This document shows, one piece after another, positions 45,882 through 55,989 of a stretch of 64,000 nt of DNA. Origin of the DNA: Streptomyces cellostaticus (GTDB taxonomy: Bacteria; Actinomycetota; Actinomycetes; Streptomycetales; Streptomycetaceae); assembly GCF_023630175.1 (NCBI RefSeq), contig NZ_JALLIN010000014.1:1-64000 (forward strand), given 5' to 3'. Position 1 is the stretch's first letter, and each line of letters begins with the position of its first letter. The translations under genes and the position numbers were made by a program. Under the pieces are notes generated by a model, which saw only the letters and a list, made by a program, of their open reading frames with translations, made no database searches and was not told the DNA's origin.

Positions 45882-47291
45882 TCAGGACCGCCTGCGACCG
45901 AGGTGCCTGCGCGTCCACTCCACCGCGTCCGCGTACCGGGCCTCGGCGCCGTGCCGGGTCGGTGTGTAGTACTCGCGTTCCCTCAGGGCGTCGGGGGCGT
46001 ACTGCTGCGGGGCGATGCCCTCCGGCAGGTCGTGCGGGTACACGTAGCCCTGCGCGTGGCCGAGGTCGGCCGCGCCCTTGTAGTGCCCGTCCCGCAGATG
46101 CGGTGGGACCGGGCCGGCCTGCCCCTTGCGCACGTCCTCCAGCGCGGCGCCGATCGCGGTGGTGGCGGCGTTGGACTTGGGGGCGAGCGCGAGGGCGATC
46201 GTGGCGTGGCTGAGGGTGAGCGCGGCCTCCGGGAAGCCGATCATGGCGACGGCCTGGGCGGCTGCGACCGCTGTGGGCAGGGCGTTGGGGTCGGCGAGGC
46301 CGATGTCCTCGCTCGCGGAGATCATCAGGCGGCGGGCGATGAAGCGGGGGTCCTCGCCGGCCTCGATCATGCGGGCCAGGTAGTGCAGCGCGGCGTCCAC
46401 GTCCGAGCCGCGGATGGACTTGATCAGGGCACTGGCGACGTCGTAGTGCTGGTCGCCGTCGCGGTCGTACTTCACCGCGGCACGGTCGACGGTCTGCTCG
46501 AGCGTCTGGAGGGTGATCTCGCCCTCGCCCTTGTCCAGGGCGGCTCCGGCGGCGGCCTCGAGCGCGGTCAGCGCGCGGCGGGCGTCGCCGCCGGCGATGC
46601 GCAGCAGGTGTTCCCCGGTGTCGTCGGGCAGGGCGACGGCGTCCCCCAGCCCGCGCTCGTCGGTGAGGGCCCGCTTCAGCAGCCCCCGGACGTCGTCGTC
46701 GGTGAGCGGTTCGAGGGTGAGCAGCAGGGAGCGGGACAGCAGCGGGGAGATCACCGAGAAGTACGGGTTCTCGGTGGTCGCCGCGATCAGGGTCACCCAG
46801 CGGTTCTCGACCGCGGGGAGCAGGGAGTCCTGCTGGGCCTTGCTGAAGCGGTGGATCTCGTCGAGGAAGAGGACGGTCTCCTTGCCGAAGCCGCCGATGG
46901 CGCGGCGGGCGCCGTCGATGACCGCGCGGACCTCCTTGACGCCCGCGGTGATGGCCGACAGCTCCACGAAACGCTTGTTGGTGGCCCTGGACACGACGTA
47001 CGCCAGGGTCGTCTTGCCGGTGCCGGGCGGACCCCAGAGGATCACCGAGGACGGTCCGGCGGGTCCCACCCGTCTCCCGTCACCGCCCTTGCCGGAGGGG
47101 CCTGCGGCCCCGCCAGTGCGGTCCGCCCCCTCGCCCACCAGCCGGCGCAGGGGCGAGCCGGGCTTCAGCAGGTGCTGCTGGCCCACCACCTCGTCGAGGG
47201 TGCGCGGGCGCATCCGCACCGCCAGGGGACTGGCGGCGGGATCCTTCTCCTGGCGGTCTTCTGCTGCGGCGGTGAACAGGTCGGGCTCCAC
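45882..47291 (-). CDS. rarA: Replication-associated recombination protein A (AAA+ ATPase)
   Basis: This 469-residue clamp-loader-like ATPase acts at stalled replication forks. It has the N-terminal [15 protein letters not shown], Walker [16 protein letters not shown], Walker [12 protein letters not shown], sensor [11 protein letters not shown] and the C-terminal MgsA tetramerisation domain ([14 protein letters not shown]). A Gly-rich insertion of about 20 residues (55-77) sits just before Walker A. The start is ATG at 47291. Confidence 0.94.
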   Translation of the reverse strand: MEPDLFTAAAEDRQEKDPAASPLAVRMRPRTLDEVVGQQHLLKPGSPLRRLVGEGADRTGGAAGPSGKGGDGRRVGPAGPSSVILWGPPGTGKTTLAYVVSRATNKRFVELSAITAGVKEVRAVIDGARRAIGGFGKETVLFLDEIHRFSKAQQDSLLPAVENRWVTLIAATTENPYFSVISPLLSRSLLLTLEPLTDDDVRGLLKRALTDERGLGDAVALPDDTGEHLLRIAGGDARRALTALEAAAGAALDKGEGEITLQTLEQTVDRAAVKYDRDGDQHYDVASALIKSIRGSDVDAALHYLARMIEAGEDPRFIARRLMISASEDIGLADPNALPTAVAAAQAVAMIGFPEAALTLSHATIALALAPKSNAATTAIGAALEDVRKGQAGPVPPHLRDGHYKGAADLGHAQGYVYPHDLPEGIAPQQYAPDALREREYYTPTRHGAEARYADAVEWTRRHLGRRRS

Positions 47292-47345
47292 GCCAAAACC
47301 CTAGAACACCGCACCGACAGTCCGGCGCGGGCGGTCAGCCGTCCG

Positions 47346-48002
47346 TCAGCTCGTCCAGAAGTCCCACCACCGGGTGAGCACCAGCATGCCGATGGCGCCG
47401 ACGTGCATGACCGGTACGACCCAGGTGAACTCGCCGAAGAAGGACTTCAGCCAGCGCGGGGCCGGCAGGAAGTCGTTGCGCACGTTGAACGAGGTCACGT
47501 ACCAGAACATGACGATCGTGGCGACCCAGGCCAGCGAGCACCACAGGCAGAGCGCGTTGATCCGGTACAGGGACTGGAACTGCAGCCAGGTGCAGAAGGC
47601 CACGCCGAAGAGCGTGCCGACGTTGAAGGTCAGCCAGTACCAGCGCGGGAAGCGGGCGCCTGCCAGCAGGCTCATGCCGACGCAGACGACGATGCCGTAG
47701 CAGACCAGGCCGAGCATCGGGTTGGGGAAGCCGAAGGCCGCGGCCTGCTTGCTCTCCATGACGCTGCCGCACGACACGACCGGGTTGAGGCTGCAGCCGG
47801 GGGTGAACGTCTTGCCCGCGACCTTGGCCTCGAGGATCTTGAACTTGTCGACGGTGATGACCCAGGCGGCCAGCAGCCCGGCGGCGCCGGTGATCACCAG
47901 CAGGATGGCGAAGGCCCGGCTGCCGCCCACCGCGCGTGGCGCGCCGGCGATCCGCCCGGACCCGGGCTCGCTGGAGACGTCCTTGACTGTCGTCTTGCTC
48001 AT
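47346..48002 (-). CDS. VKOR-family thiol oxidoreductase
   Basis: This 218-residue integral membrane protein has about four or five helices. It has the four redox cysteines of vitamin K epoxide reductase homologues: Cys70 and Cys78 (eight apart, as in the family) and the CLWC pair at 152-155. In actinobacteria such proteins reoxidise DsbA-like partners using quinone, forming extracellular disulfides. The ATG at 48002 starts MSKTTVKDVSSEPG. No Dsb gene is adjacent. Confidence 0.88.
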   Translation of the reverse strand: MSKTTVKDVSSEPGSGRIAGAPRAVGGSRAFAILLVITGAAGLLAAWVITVDKFKILEAKVAGKTFTPGCSLNPVVSCGSVMESKQAAAFGFPNPMLGLVCYGIVVCVGMSLLAGARFPRWYWLTFNVGTLFGVAFCTWLQFQSLYRINALCLWCSLAWVATIVMFWYVTSFNVRNDFLPAPRWLKSFFGEFTWVVPVMHVGAIGMLVLTRWWDFWTS

Positions 48003-48161
48003 CACGCCGATTCCGTCACTCGAGAGGTGGTCCTTCTTCGGGCAAGCCTCATTCTGCCGTACATACGCGGGGGTTGGCCGTTCGCTCCGCATAAGCATGT
48101 ACGTATGACCGGTCCCGTCCGTTCGGTTCCGGCCAGGGGCCGTGCCGCCCGCGGCGCGGCG

Positions 48162-48206
48162 CCGGACACCCCGGTCGGGGGTTTCCGGCACCCACGCGCG
48201 CGGGTG
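48162..48206 (-). terminator. Terminator region of hisS
   Basis: A near-perfect hairpin (48162-48172 with 48177-48188) is preceded on the minus strand by a small CACCC/GGGTG hairpin (48189-48206) directly after the hisS stop codon. Confidence 0.5.
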
Positions 48207-48207
48207 C

Positions 48208-49470
48208 TCAGCCGAGCCGTGACTCCAGTTCCGCCACGATCTCGTTCACGCCGACGGCGGTCTGCTCGCCGGACTCCATGTCCTTGAGCTGCACGACGCC
48301 CTCGGCGAGATCCCGTTCACCGGCGACGACCGCGTACCGGGCGCCGCTGCGGTTGGCGTTCTTCATGGCACCCTTCAGACCCTTGCCGCCGTAGGCGAAG
48401 TCCGCCGCGATGCCGGTCCTGCGCAGCTCGGTGACCTTCGCGAACAGGACCCTGCGGGCCTCCTCGCCGAGCGGGACGGCGTAGACGCTGGTCGTGGCCG
48501 GCAGGTCGAGCGTGATCCCCTCGGCCTCCAGGGCGAGGACCGTGCGGTCGACGCCCAGGGCCCAGCCCACGGACGGCAGCGCGGGACCGCCGATCATCTC
48601 CGACAGGCCGTCGTAGCGGCCGCCGCCGCCGACCGCGGACTGGGAGCCCAGGCCGTCGTGCACGAACTCGAAGGTGGTCCGGGTGTAGTAGTCCAGGCCG
48701 CGGACCAGCTTCGGGTCGTTCTCGAAGGCCACGCCCGCCGCGGTGAGCAGTTCGCGGACCTCCTCGTGGTACGCCTTGCAGGCGTCGCAGAGGTAGTCGC
48801 GCAGCAGCGGGGCACCGGTCAGCTGCTTCTGCACCGACTCGCGCTTGTCGTCGAGGACCCGGAGCGGGTTGATCTCGACGCGGCGGCGGGTGTCCTCGTC
48901 CAGGTCCAGGGCGCGCAGGAACTCCTGCAGCGCGGCCCGGTACACCGGCCGGCACTCCTGGTCGCCCAGGCTGTTCAGCAGGATGCGGAAGTCGCGCAGG
49001 CCCAGCGAGCGGTAGGCCTGGTCGGCCAGGATGATCAGCTCGGCGTCCAGCGCGGGGTCCTCGGCGCCGATCGCCTCGGCGCCGACCTGGGAGAAGTGCC
49101 GGTAGCGGCCCTTCTGCGGGCGCTCGTAGCGGTAGTAGGAGCCGGAGTACCAGAGCTTGACCGGGAGGTTGCCCGCCTTGTGCAGGTTGGCCTCCAGCGC
49201 GGCGCGGAGCACGGAGGCGGTGCCCTCGGGGCGCAGGGCGAGGCGGTCGCCGCCCTTGGTCTCGAAGGCGTACATCTCCTTGGTGACGATGTCGGTGGAC
49301 TCGCCGACACCGCGCGCGAACAGCTCGACGTTCTCGAAGCCGGGGGTCTCGACGTAGCCGTAGCCGGAGTCGCGCAGGGGGGCCGCGATCGCCTCCCGGA
49401 CCGCCAGGTAGGTGGCGGAGTCCGGCGGGATCAGGTCGTAGGTGCCCTTGGGGGCCTGGAAGGTGCTCAC
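48208..49470 (-). CDS. hisS: Histidyl-tRNA synthetase
   Basis: This 420-residue class II synthetase starts [17 protein letters not shown]. Motif 2 is [20 protein letters not shown], the HisA signature is [14 protein letters not shown], and motif 3 follows in [12 protein letters not shown] and [13 protein letters not shown]. The anticodon-binding domain is complete. It lies 12 bases after the MBL-fold gene. Confidence 0.96.
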   Translation of the reverse strand: MSTFQAPKGTYDLIPPDSATYLAVREAIAAPLRDSGYGYVETPGFENVELFARGVGESTDIVTKEMYAFETKGGDRLALRPEGTASVLRAALEANLHKAGNLPVKLWYSGSYYRYERPQKGRYRHFSQVGAEAIGAEDPALDAELIILADQAYRSLGLRDFRILLNSLGDQECRPVYRAALQEFLRALDLDEDTRRRVEINPLRVLDDKRESVQKQLTGAPLLRDYLCDACKAYHEEVRELLTAAGVAFENDPKLVRGLDYYTRTTFEFVHDGLGSQSAVGGGGRYDGLSEMIGGPALPSVGWALGVDRTVLALEAEGITLDLPATTSVYAVPLGEEARRVLFAKVTELRRTGIAADFAYGGKGLKGAMKNANRSGARYAVVAGERDLAEGVVQLKDMESGEQTAVGVNEIVAELESRLG

Positions 49471-49482
49471 GGAAGTATCTCG

Positions 49483-50193
49483 TCACATTCCTCGTCGGGG
49501 AGCCCGGGGGGCTCCCTGGCCGGCGGCCGCCACCTGCCGCAGATAGGGGTTGGTGGCGCGCTCCCGGCCGATGGTCGTCTGGGGGCCGTGGCCGGACAGC
49601 ACCACGGTGGAGTCCTCGAGCGGCAGGCACACGCGGGCCAGCGACTCGAGCAGGTCCTCCGTGGAGCCACCCGGAAGATCGGTGCGTCCGACGGAGCCGG
49701 CGAACAGCAGATCCCCGGAGAAGAGGACCGGCGGGACGTCCGCCGTCTCGGGCATCCGGAAGGTCACCGACCCCTTGGTATGGCCCGGCGCGTGCGCGAC
49801 GGAGAACGTGAGGCCGGCCAGGTCCAGCCGCGCGCCCTCGGTCAGCTCCCGGACGTCGTCCGGCTCGCCCACGGTCAGCTCGCCCATGAGCGGCATGCCG
49901 AAGGAACGGCCGAGCGCCTTCTCGGGGTCGCTCATCATGTACCGGTCGCTCGGGTGGATCCAGGCCGGTACGTCGTGCGCGCCGCACACGGGGACGACCG
50001 AGGCCACGTGATCGATGTGGCCGTGGGTGAGGACGACGGCGACGGGCTTGAGCCGATGCTTCTTCAGCGCTTCCTCGACTCCGTCGGCGGCCTGGTGGCC
50101 CGGGTCGATGATCACGCACTCCTCACCGGCGGCGGGGGCGACGAGATAACAGTTCGTCCCCCAGGCCCCGGCGGGGAACCCGGCAATGAGCAC
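49483..50193 (-). CDS. MBL-fold hydrolase (glyoxalase II-like)
   Basis: This 236-residue metallo-beta-lactamase-fold protein has the zinc motif LTHGHIDHVASV. Further ligands are in HAPGHTKGSVTF, VLFSGDLLFAG and LSGHGPQTTIG. It resembles hydroxyacylglutathione hydrolase-type thioesterases; the substrate in a glutathione-free actinomycete is unknown. The start is ATG at 50193. It is cotranscribed with hisS and divergent from the cyclophilin gene. Confidence 0.88.
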   Translation of the reverse strand: MLIAGFPAGAWGTNCYLVAPAAGEECVIIDPGHQAADGVEEALKKHRLKPVAVVLTHGHIDHVASVVPVCGAHDVPAWIHPSDRYMMSDPEKALGRSFGMPLMGELTVGEPDDVRELTEGARLDLAGLTFSVAHAPGHTKGSVTFRMPETADVPPVLFSGDLLFAGSVGRTDLPGGSTEDLLESLARVCLPLEDSTVVLSGHGPQTTIGRERATNPYLRQVAAAGQGAPRAPRRGM

Positions 50194-50373
50194 GATCGTC
50201 CTTCGTTGTGTCGATACGGGAGGGCCTGCGAGCAGGCCGCCTGTGGTCCCGAAGCCTACCGGCGCTGCCGATTCCTCAGCGAACCCATATACGGTACGGG
50301 GCTACACGCGGCCGTCGGCTCACGGGCCGCTCGCGTACCGTCGGCAACACGACACGCATGAGGAGAGAACCCG

Positions 50374-51207
50374 GTGGTCAGCCAGGAGCAGCGGCGGCGT
50401 CAGCTCGCCCGGGAGAAGTTCTTGCGGCAGCAGCAGCGGCGCACCAGCGCGCGACGCAAGGCACGCGTGCGCAACTCCGTGATCGCGTCGGTGCTCGGCG
50501 TGGTCGTGATCGGCAGCGTCGCGCTGTACACGACCGGTGTGCTGAAGAACGACGACGACAAGAAGACCAGTGCCGGCGCGGACGTCTCGCCGAGCGCCGC
50601 GCCGAGCAGCAAGGCGCCGGACCCGTGCGGGAAGCCCGCGGCGGGCTCGGTGAAGAAGCTGAGCTGGAAGAAGGAGCCGGCGATGACGATCGACACGTCG
50701 GCGAAGTACACGATGAGGCTCGCGACGACGTGCGGTGACATCGACATGTCGCTGAAGGCGTCGGCGGCCCCGCACACGGTGAACTCGTTCGACTTCCTGG
50801 CGGGCAAGGGCTTCTTCGACCACACCAAGTGCCACCGGCTCACCGCCGAGGGAATCTTCGTGCTGCAGTGCGGCGACCCGACGGCCACCGGCAGCGGCGG
50901 ACCGGGCTACACGATCCCGGACGAGAACCTCAAGGACAAGAGCCTGAAGGGCAACACGTACCCGGCCGGCACGGTGGCGATGGCCAACACGGGGCAGAAG
51001 CACACCGGCGGCAGCCAGTTCTTCCTGGTCTACAAGGACAGCCCGCTGCCGCCCAGCTACACGCCGTTCGGGACGATCACCGAGTCGGGCATGAAGGTGC
51101 TCGAGAAGATCGCCGCGGCGGGCGCCCAGGCGGCCGACCCGACCACCGGGAACACCGCGCCGAACGCGACGGTCGTGATCGACAAGGCGACGGTCACCAA
51201 GTCCTGA
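50374..51207 (+). CDS. Membrane-anchored cyclophilin-type peptidyl-prolyl isomerase
   Basis: This is 277 residues. A basic N-terminus and one membrane segment (about 34-57, IASVLGVVVIGSVALYTTG) are followed by a Ser/Ala-rich spacer and an extracellular cyclophilin domain (about 105-275). The catalytic region reads TKCHRLTAEGIFVLQCGDPT, and MANTGQKHTGGSQFFLVY follows. It probably folds exported proteins. The GTG at 50374 has GGAGAG upstream. Confidence 0.92.
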   Translation: MVSQEQRRRQLAREKFLRQQQRRTSARRKARVRNSVIASVLGVVVIGSVALYTTGVLKNDDDKKTSAGADVSPSAAPSSKAPDPCGKPAAGSVKKLSWKKEPAMTIDTSAKYTMRLATTCGDIDMSLKASAAPHTVNSFDFLAGKGFFDHTKCHRLTAEGIFVLQCGDPTATGSGGPGYTIPDENLKDKSLKGNTYPAGTVAMANTGQKHTGGSQFFLVYKDSPLPPSYTPFGTITESGMKVLEKIAAAGAQAADPTTGNTAPNATVVIDKATVTKS

Positions 51208-51360
51208 CCGGGCGGGGCACCCGGAGCGGCCGCCAGCGCAATTTCGCCCGCGCTGGATGCGGACAGGTCACCCGCCGGTCGCCTATGTTGGCCGTGACGA
51301 AACTGTGGACGATGCCCGGGGCGCTGAGGCCCCTCGCAGGCATCATGTGGAGGAGGCGCT

Positions 51361-52590
51361 GTGAGCAGCGACCCGTGGGGCCGCGTCGACGAGACGGGGA
51401 CCGTGTACGTGCGTACGGCCGACGGCGAGCAGGTCGTCGGTTCCTGGGCGGCCGGCTCCCCTGAGGAGGCGCTTGCCTACTTCGAGCGCAAGTACGAGGG
51501 CCTGGTTGTCGAGATCGGCCTCCTCGAGAAGCGAGTCAAGACCACCGACCTGTCGGCGAAGGACGCCCGGACCGCGATCGACCACCTGCGCGAGCAGGTG
51601 GACGCGCACCACGCGGTGGGCGACCTCGACGCGCTGCGGACCCGGCTCGACAAGCTCGTGGAGACGGTCGAGGCCCGGCGCGAGGAGCGCAAGGCGCAGC
51701 GGGCGAAGCAGTCCGACGAGGCCCGCAGGGCCAAGGAGGAACTGGTCGCCGAGGCGGAGCAGCTCGCGCAGTCCGACCAGTGGCGGGCGGCCGGCGAGCG
51801 GCTGCGCGCCCTGGTGGACACCTGGAAGGGCCTGCCGCGGCTCGACCGCAAGTCGGACGACGAACTGTGGCACCGCTTCTCGCACGCCCGGTCGGCGTTC
51901 TCCAAGCGGCGCAAGGCGCACTTCGCGCAGCTCGACGCGCAGCGCGAGGAGGCCCGCCGGACCAAGGAGCGGCTGGTCTCCGAGGCCGAGGCGCTGTCCG
52001 GTTCGACGGACTGGGGTGTGACGGCGGCCCGCTACCGCGACCTGATGACGGAGTGGAAGGCCGCGGGCCGCGCCCAGCGCGAGCACGAGGACGATCTGTG
52101 GAACCGCTTCCGCGGCGCCCAGGACGTGTTCTTCGCGGCCCGCAGCTCGGTCTTCGCCGAGCGGGACGCGGAGCAGGCCGAGAACCTGAAGCTGAAGGAG
52201 GAGCTGGCCGAGGAGGCCGAGAAGCTCCTGCCGGTCTCGGACCTCAAGGGCTCGCGGGCCGCCTTCCGCTCGATCAACGAGCGCTGGGAGGCCATCGGCC
52301 ACGTCCCGCGGGACGCGCGTCCGAAGGTCGAGGGCCGGATGCACGCGGTCGAGCGGGCGCTGCAGGAGGCCGAGGAGGCCGAGTGGCGCCGGACGAACCC
52401 GGAGGCACGCGCGCGTGCCGCGGGTCTGACCGGTCAGCTCCAGGCCGCCGTGGACAAGCTGCGGGCGCAGATCGAGCAGGCCCGCGCCCAGGGCAACGGC
52501 GCCAGGGCGGACAAGCTGGAGCGGGAGCTGGAAGGGCGTCAGGCGCTCCTGGACCAGGCTCTGAAGGGCCTGCAGGAGTTCGGCGGCTGA
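51361..52590 (+). CDS. DUF349-repeat protein
   Basis: This 409-residue, highly charged, almost wholly helical protein carries several repeats of about 75 residues with conserved Trp and Arg (WRAAGERLRALVDTWKGLPR, YRDLMTEWKAAGR, FRSINERWEAIGHVPR). A small N-terminal domain (DETGTVYVRTADGEQVVGSW) precedes them. DUF349 proteins have no settled function. The GTG at 51361 follows GGAGGAGG. It is convergent with relA. Confidence 0.88.
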   Translation: MSSDPWGRVDETGTVYVRTADGEQVVGSWAAGSPEEALAYFERKYEGLVVEIGLLEKRVKTTDLSAKDARTAIDHLREQVDAHHAVGDLDALRTRLDKLVETVEARREERKAQRAKQSDEARRAKEELVAEAEQLAQSDQWRAAGERLRALVDTWKGLPRLDRKSDDELWHRFSHARSAFSKRRKAHFAQLDAQREEARRTKERLVSEAEALSGSTDWGVTAARYRDLMTEWKAAGRAQREHEDDLWNRFRGAQDVFFAARSSVFAERDAEQAENLKLKEELAEEAEKLLPVSDLKGSRAAFRSINERWEAIGHVPRDARPKVEGRMHAVERALQEAEEAEWRRTNPEARARAAGLTGQLQAAVDKLRAQIEQARAQGNGARADKLERELEGRQALLDQALKGLQEFGG

Positions 52591-52607
52591 GTTCCCCACC
52601 GCGCGTA

Positions 52608-52643
52608 CGAGAGGGCCCCATACAGGCGTATGGGGCCCTCTCG
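52608..52643 (+). terminator. Bidirectional terminator between DUF349 gene and relA
   Basis: A perfect 16-bp stem (52608-52623 with 52628-52643) with an AGGC loop lies 17 bases after the rightward gene and 39 bases after the leftward relA stop codon. Confidence 0.75.
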
Positions 52644-52682
52644 TGTGTCCTGGCCCCGTGCGCCGGGCGCGGCTGCGTGCCG

Positions 52683-55196
52683 TCAGGCCCGGCTGCGTGC
52701 CGAGGTCACGCGGTAGACGTCGTACACGCCCTCCACGCCCCGTACGGCCTTGAGGACGTGGCCGAGGTGCTTGGGGTCGCCCATCTCGAAGGTGAAGCGG
52801 GAGGTGGCCACCCGGTCGCGGGACGTCTGCACCGCCGCGGACAGGATGTTGACGTGCTGGTCGGACAGGACCCGGGTGACGTCCGACAGCAGCCGGGAGC
52901 GGTCCAGCGCCTCGACCTGGATGGCGACCAGGAAGACCGAGGACTGGGTGGGCGCCCACTCGACGTCGAGGATGCGCTCCGGCTCGCGGGACAGCGACTC
53001 CACGTTCACGCAGTCGCTGCGGTGGACCGACACACCGCTGCCGCGCGTGACGAAGCCGATGATCGGGTCGCCGGGCACGGGCGTGCAGCAGCGGGCCAGC
53101 TTGACCCACACGTCGTCGACGCCCTTGACGACGACACCCGGGTCGGCGCTGGAGCGCCGCTTGCGGCTGCGGCCGCGGGCCGGCGGTACCGTCTCGTCGA
53201 TCTCCTCGGTGGCGGCCTCCTCGCCGCCGAGGGCCTGCACCAGCTTCTGGACGATGTTCTGCGCGGAGACATGGCCCTCGCCGATCGCCGCGTAGAGCGC
53301 GGAGATGTCCGAGTACCGCATCTCGTGCGCGAGCGTGACCAGCGAGTCGCCGGTGAGGATGCGCTGGATGGGCAGGTTCTGCTTGCGCATGGCCCGCACG
53401 ATGGCGTCCTTGCCCTGCTCGATGGCCTCGTCGCGGCGCTCCTTGGAGAACCAGGCCCGGATCTTGTTGCGGGCGCGCGGGGACTTGACGAACCCCAGCC
53501 AGTCCCGGGACGGCCCGGCGCCGGGCGCCTTGGAGGTGAAGACCTCCACCAGGTCGCCGTTGTCCAGGGTGGACTCCAGCGGTACGAGCCGGCCGTTGAC
53601 CCGTGCTCCTATGGTGCGGTGGCCGACCTCGGTGTGGACGGCGTACGCGAAGTCCACCGGTGTCGCCCCGGCCGGGAGGGCGATGACGTCGCCCTTCGGT
53701 GTGAAGACGAAGACCTCGTTGCGGGAGAGGTCGAAGCGCAGGGACTCCAGGAACTCGCCGGGGTCCTCGGTCTCCTTCTGCCAGTCGAGCAGCTGGCGCA
53801 GCCACGCCATGTCGTTGAGGTGGTCGTCCTTGCCCTTGCCCGCCTTGGGCACGTCGGTGCGGACCTTGGAGGCGCCGGCGACGGCCTCCTGCTTGTACTT
53901 CCAGTGCGCCGCGATGCCGTACTCGGCGCGCCGGTGCATGTCGAAGGTGCGGATCTGCAGCTCGACGGGCTTGCCGTTGGGCCCGATGACCGTCGTGTGC
54001 AGCGACTGGTACATGTTGAACTTCGGCATCGCGATGTAGTCCTTGAACCGGCCGGGCACCGGGTTCCACCGCGCGTGCACGGTGCCCAGGGCCGCGTAGC
54101 AGTCCCGGACCGTGTCGACGAGTACACGAATCCCCACCAGGTCGTAGATCTCCGCGAAGTCACGGCCGCGGACGATCATCTTCTGGTAGACGCTGTAGTA
54201 GTGCTTGGGGCGGCCGGTGACGGTCGCCTTGATGCGGGCGGCGCGCAGATCGGACTGGACCTCGTCGGTCACTATGGCGAGGTACTCGTCCCGCTTCGGC
54301 GCCCGCTCGGCCACCAGCCGCACGATCTCGTCGTACATCTTGGGGTAGAGGATCGCGAAGGCGAGGTCCTCCAGCTCCCACTTGATGGTGTTCATGCCCA
54401 GCCGGTGCGCCAGCGGGGCGTAGATCTCGAGGGTCTCCCGGGCCTTCTTCTCCTGCTTCTCGCGCTTGAGGTAGCGCATGGTGCGCATGTTGTGCAGCCG
54501 GTCGGCGAGCTTGATGACCAGGACGCGCGGGTCCTTCGCCATCGCCACGACCATCTTGCGCACGGTCTCGGCCTGCGCGGCCTCGCCGAACTTGACCTTG
54601 TCCAGCTTGGTGACGCCGTCGACGAGCAGGGCGACCACGTCGCCGAAGTCCCGGCGCAGGTCCTCCAGGCCGTACTCGGTGTCCTCGACGGTGTCGTGCA
54701 GCAGCCCCGCCATGAGGGTGGCCGGGTCCATGCCCAGCTCGGCGAGGATGGTGGTGACGGCGAGCGGATGCGTGATGTACGGATCGCCGCTCTTGCGCTT
54801 CTGCCCCCGGTGCCAGCGCTCGGCGACCTGGTAGGCCCGCTCGATCTGGCGCAGCGTGGCGTTCTCGATCTTGGGGTCGTTGCTGCGCACTATCCGCAGC
54901 AGCGGCTCCAGGACCGGGTTGTACGGGTTCGCGCGCTGGACGCCGAGGCGGGCGAGGCGGGCGCGGACGCGGTTGGAGGAGCCGGTACGGGCGGGCTGGC
55001 CGGCGGCGGAGCGCACGGGCGGGGCCGGTTTGGGGCGGGTGGCCTCGGGCGTCTTCTCGACGGGCGCGGACTGGGCGTGCTCGACCGTCCCGCGGGTGTC
55101 GTTCTTGGCGGACGGCACGTTCCGCGCGGGCTTGGCCGCGGGCGCCGAGGCGGGCTCGGGCTTGGCGGCGGTCAGTGGCTGGGCCTCGTCTGGCAA
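52683..55196 (-). CDS. relA: Bifunctional (p)ppGpp synthetase/hydrolase RelA
   Basis: This 837-residue stringent-response enzyme has a disordered N-terminal 80 residues. The HD hydrolase domain carries an intact [12 protein letters not shown], and the synthetase domain has [22 protein letters not shown], zinc-finger-like ([17 protein letters not shown]) and C-terminal ACT domains follow. The intact hydrolase motif marks a bifunctional Rel rather than an E. coli-type RelA. In Streptomyces ppGpp promotes antibiotic production under nitrogen limitation. It lies downstream of apt after a terminator. Confidence 0.96.
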   Translation of the reverse strand: MPDEAQPLTAAKPEPASAPAAKPARNVPSAKNDTRGTVEHAQSAPVEKTPEATRPKPAPPVRSAAGQPARTGSSNRVRARLARLGVQRANPYNPVLEPLLRIVRSNDPKIENATLRQIERAYQVAERWHRGQKRKSGDPYITHPLAVTTILAELGMDPATLMAGLLHDTVEDTEYGLEDLRRDFGDVVALLVDGVTKLDKVKFGEAAQAETVRKMVVAMAKDPRVLVIKLADRLHNMRTMRYLKREKQEKKARETLEIYAPLAHRLGMNTIKWELEDLAFAILYPKMYDEIVRLVAERAPKRDEYLAIVTDEVQSDLRAARIKATVTGRPKHYYSVYQKMIVRGRDFAEIYDLVGIRVLVDTVRDCYAALGTVHARWNPVPGRFKDYIAMPKFNMYQSLHTTVIGPNGKPVELQIRTFDMHRRAEYGIAAHWKYKQEAVAGASKVRTDVPKAGKGKDDHLNDMAWLRQLLDWQKETEDPGEFLESLRFDLSRNEVFVFTPKGDVIALPAGATPVDFAYAVHTEVGHRTIGARVNGRLVPLESTLDNGDLVEVFTSKAPGAGPSRDWLGFVKSPRARNKIRAWFSKERRDEAIEQGKDAIVRAMRKQNLPIQRILTGDSLVTLAHEMRYSDISALYAAIGEGHVSAQNIVQKLVQALGGEEAATEEIDETVPPARGRSRKRRSSADPGVVVKGVDDVWVKLARCCTPVPGDPIIGFVTRGSGVSVHRSDCVNVESLSREPERILDVEWAPTQSSVFLVAIQVEALDRSRLLSDVTRVLSDQHVNILSAAVQTSRDRVATSRFTFEMGDPKHLGHVLKAVRGVEGVYDVYRVTSARSRA

Positions 55197-55388
55197 GAGG
55201 ACTCCTCGTGCGCGATCCGGGTCCCCCGGTCAGGCTCCGGAAACCCCATGGTAGCCATCCTGTGCCGTGTCATCGCCCGCAGGCGGCTGTGAGAACCGTC
55301 TACCCGTGCAACGCGAGGGACTCCCCCGGGATTCCGCGGTGGTGACGGGGAGCGGTGTCCGGGAGGTCCGGCCGGTGGCCGCACGGCG

Positions 55389-55425
55389 AACGGCCGCCCC
55401 CCGGAGGTACCGGGGGGCGGCCGTT
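55389..55425 (-). terminator. Terminator of apt
   Basis: A perfect 16-bp stem (55389-55404 with 55410-55425) with a five-base loop starts 15 bases after the apt stop codon, ending the secD-secF-apt transcript before relA. Confidence 0.75.
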
Positions 55426-55440
55426 GCCGGTGGAGCGGCG

Positions 55441-55989
55441 TCAGATCCGCAGCAGCGCCGTCAGCGGTGCCTGGCCGAGCGCTGCCTCCAGGCGGTCCCG
55501 TCCGCCGAGGAAGCCCAGCTCCATGAGGACCGCGAGCCCCGAGACCTCGGCGCCGGCCCGCTGGATGAGCTGGATGGCGGCCTCGGCGGTGCCGCCGGTG
55601 GCCAGCACGTCGTCGACGATCAGGACACGGTCGCCGGACGCCAGGTCCTCCGCGTGCACCTCGATCTCCGCCGAGCCGTACTCCAGGTCGTACGCCTGGC
55701 GCAGCGTCGCGCCCGGCAGCTTGCCCGCCTTGCGGACCGGGATGAAACCGAGGCCCGCGCGGACCGCGACCGGTGCGCCCAGGATGAAGCCCCGGGCCTC
55801 CAGGCCGACGACCTTGGTGGCGCCGGTCTCGGCGGCGACCTGGGCGAGGGCCCCGGTCAGCGCGGAGAACGCGGCGGGATCCGCGAGCAGCGGAGTGATG
55901 TCCTTGAACATCACGCCGGGCTCGGGGTGGTCGGCCACGTCCCGGATGCGGCTGAGCAGCAGCGGCGTGATGTCGGCGAGCTCGGTCAT
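55441..55989 (-). CDS. apt: Adenine phosphoribosyltransferase
   Basis: This 182-residue purine salvage enzyme converts adenine and PRPP to AMP. The PRPP motif VLIVDDVLATGGTAEAA and the adenine-site region VVGLEARGFILGAPVAVR are intact. The ATG at 55989 overlaps the secF stop (ATGA). The secF-apt-relA order is conserved in actinobacteria. Confidence 0.95.
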   Translation of the reverse strand: MTELADITPLLLSRIRDVADHPEPGVMFKDITPLLADPAAFSALTGALAQVAAETGATKVVGLEARGFILGAPVAVRAGLGFIPVRKAGKLPGATLRQAYDLEYGSAEIEVHAEDLASGDRVLIVDDVLATGGTAEAAIQLIQRAGAEVSGLAVLMELGFLGGRDRLEAALGQAPLTALLRI

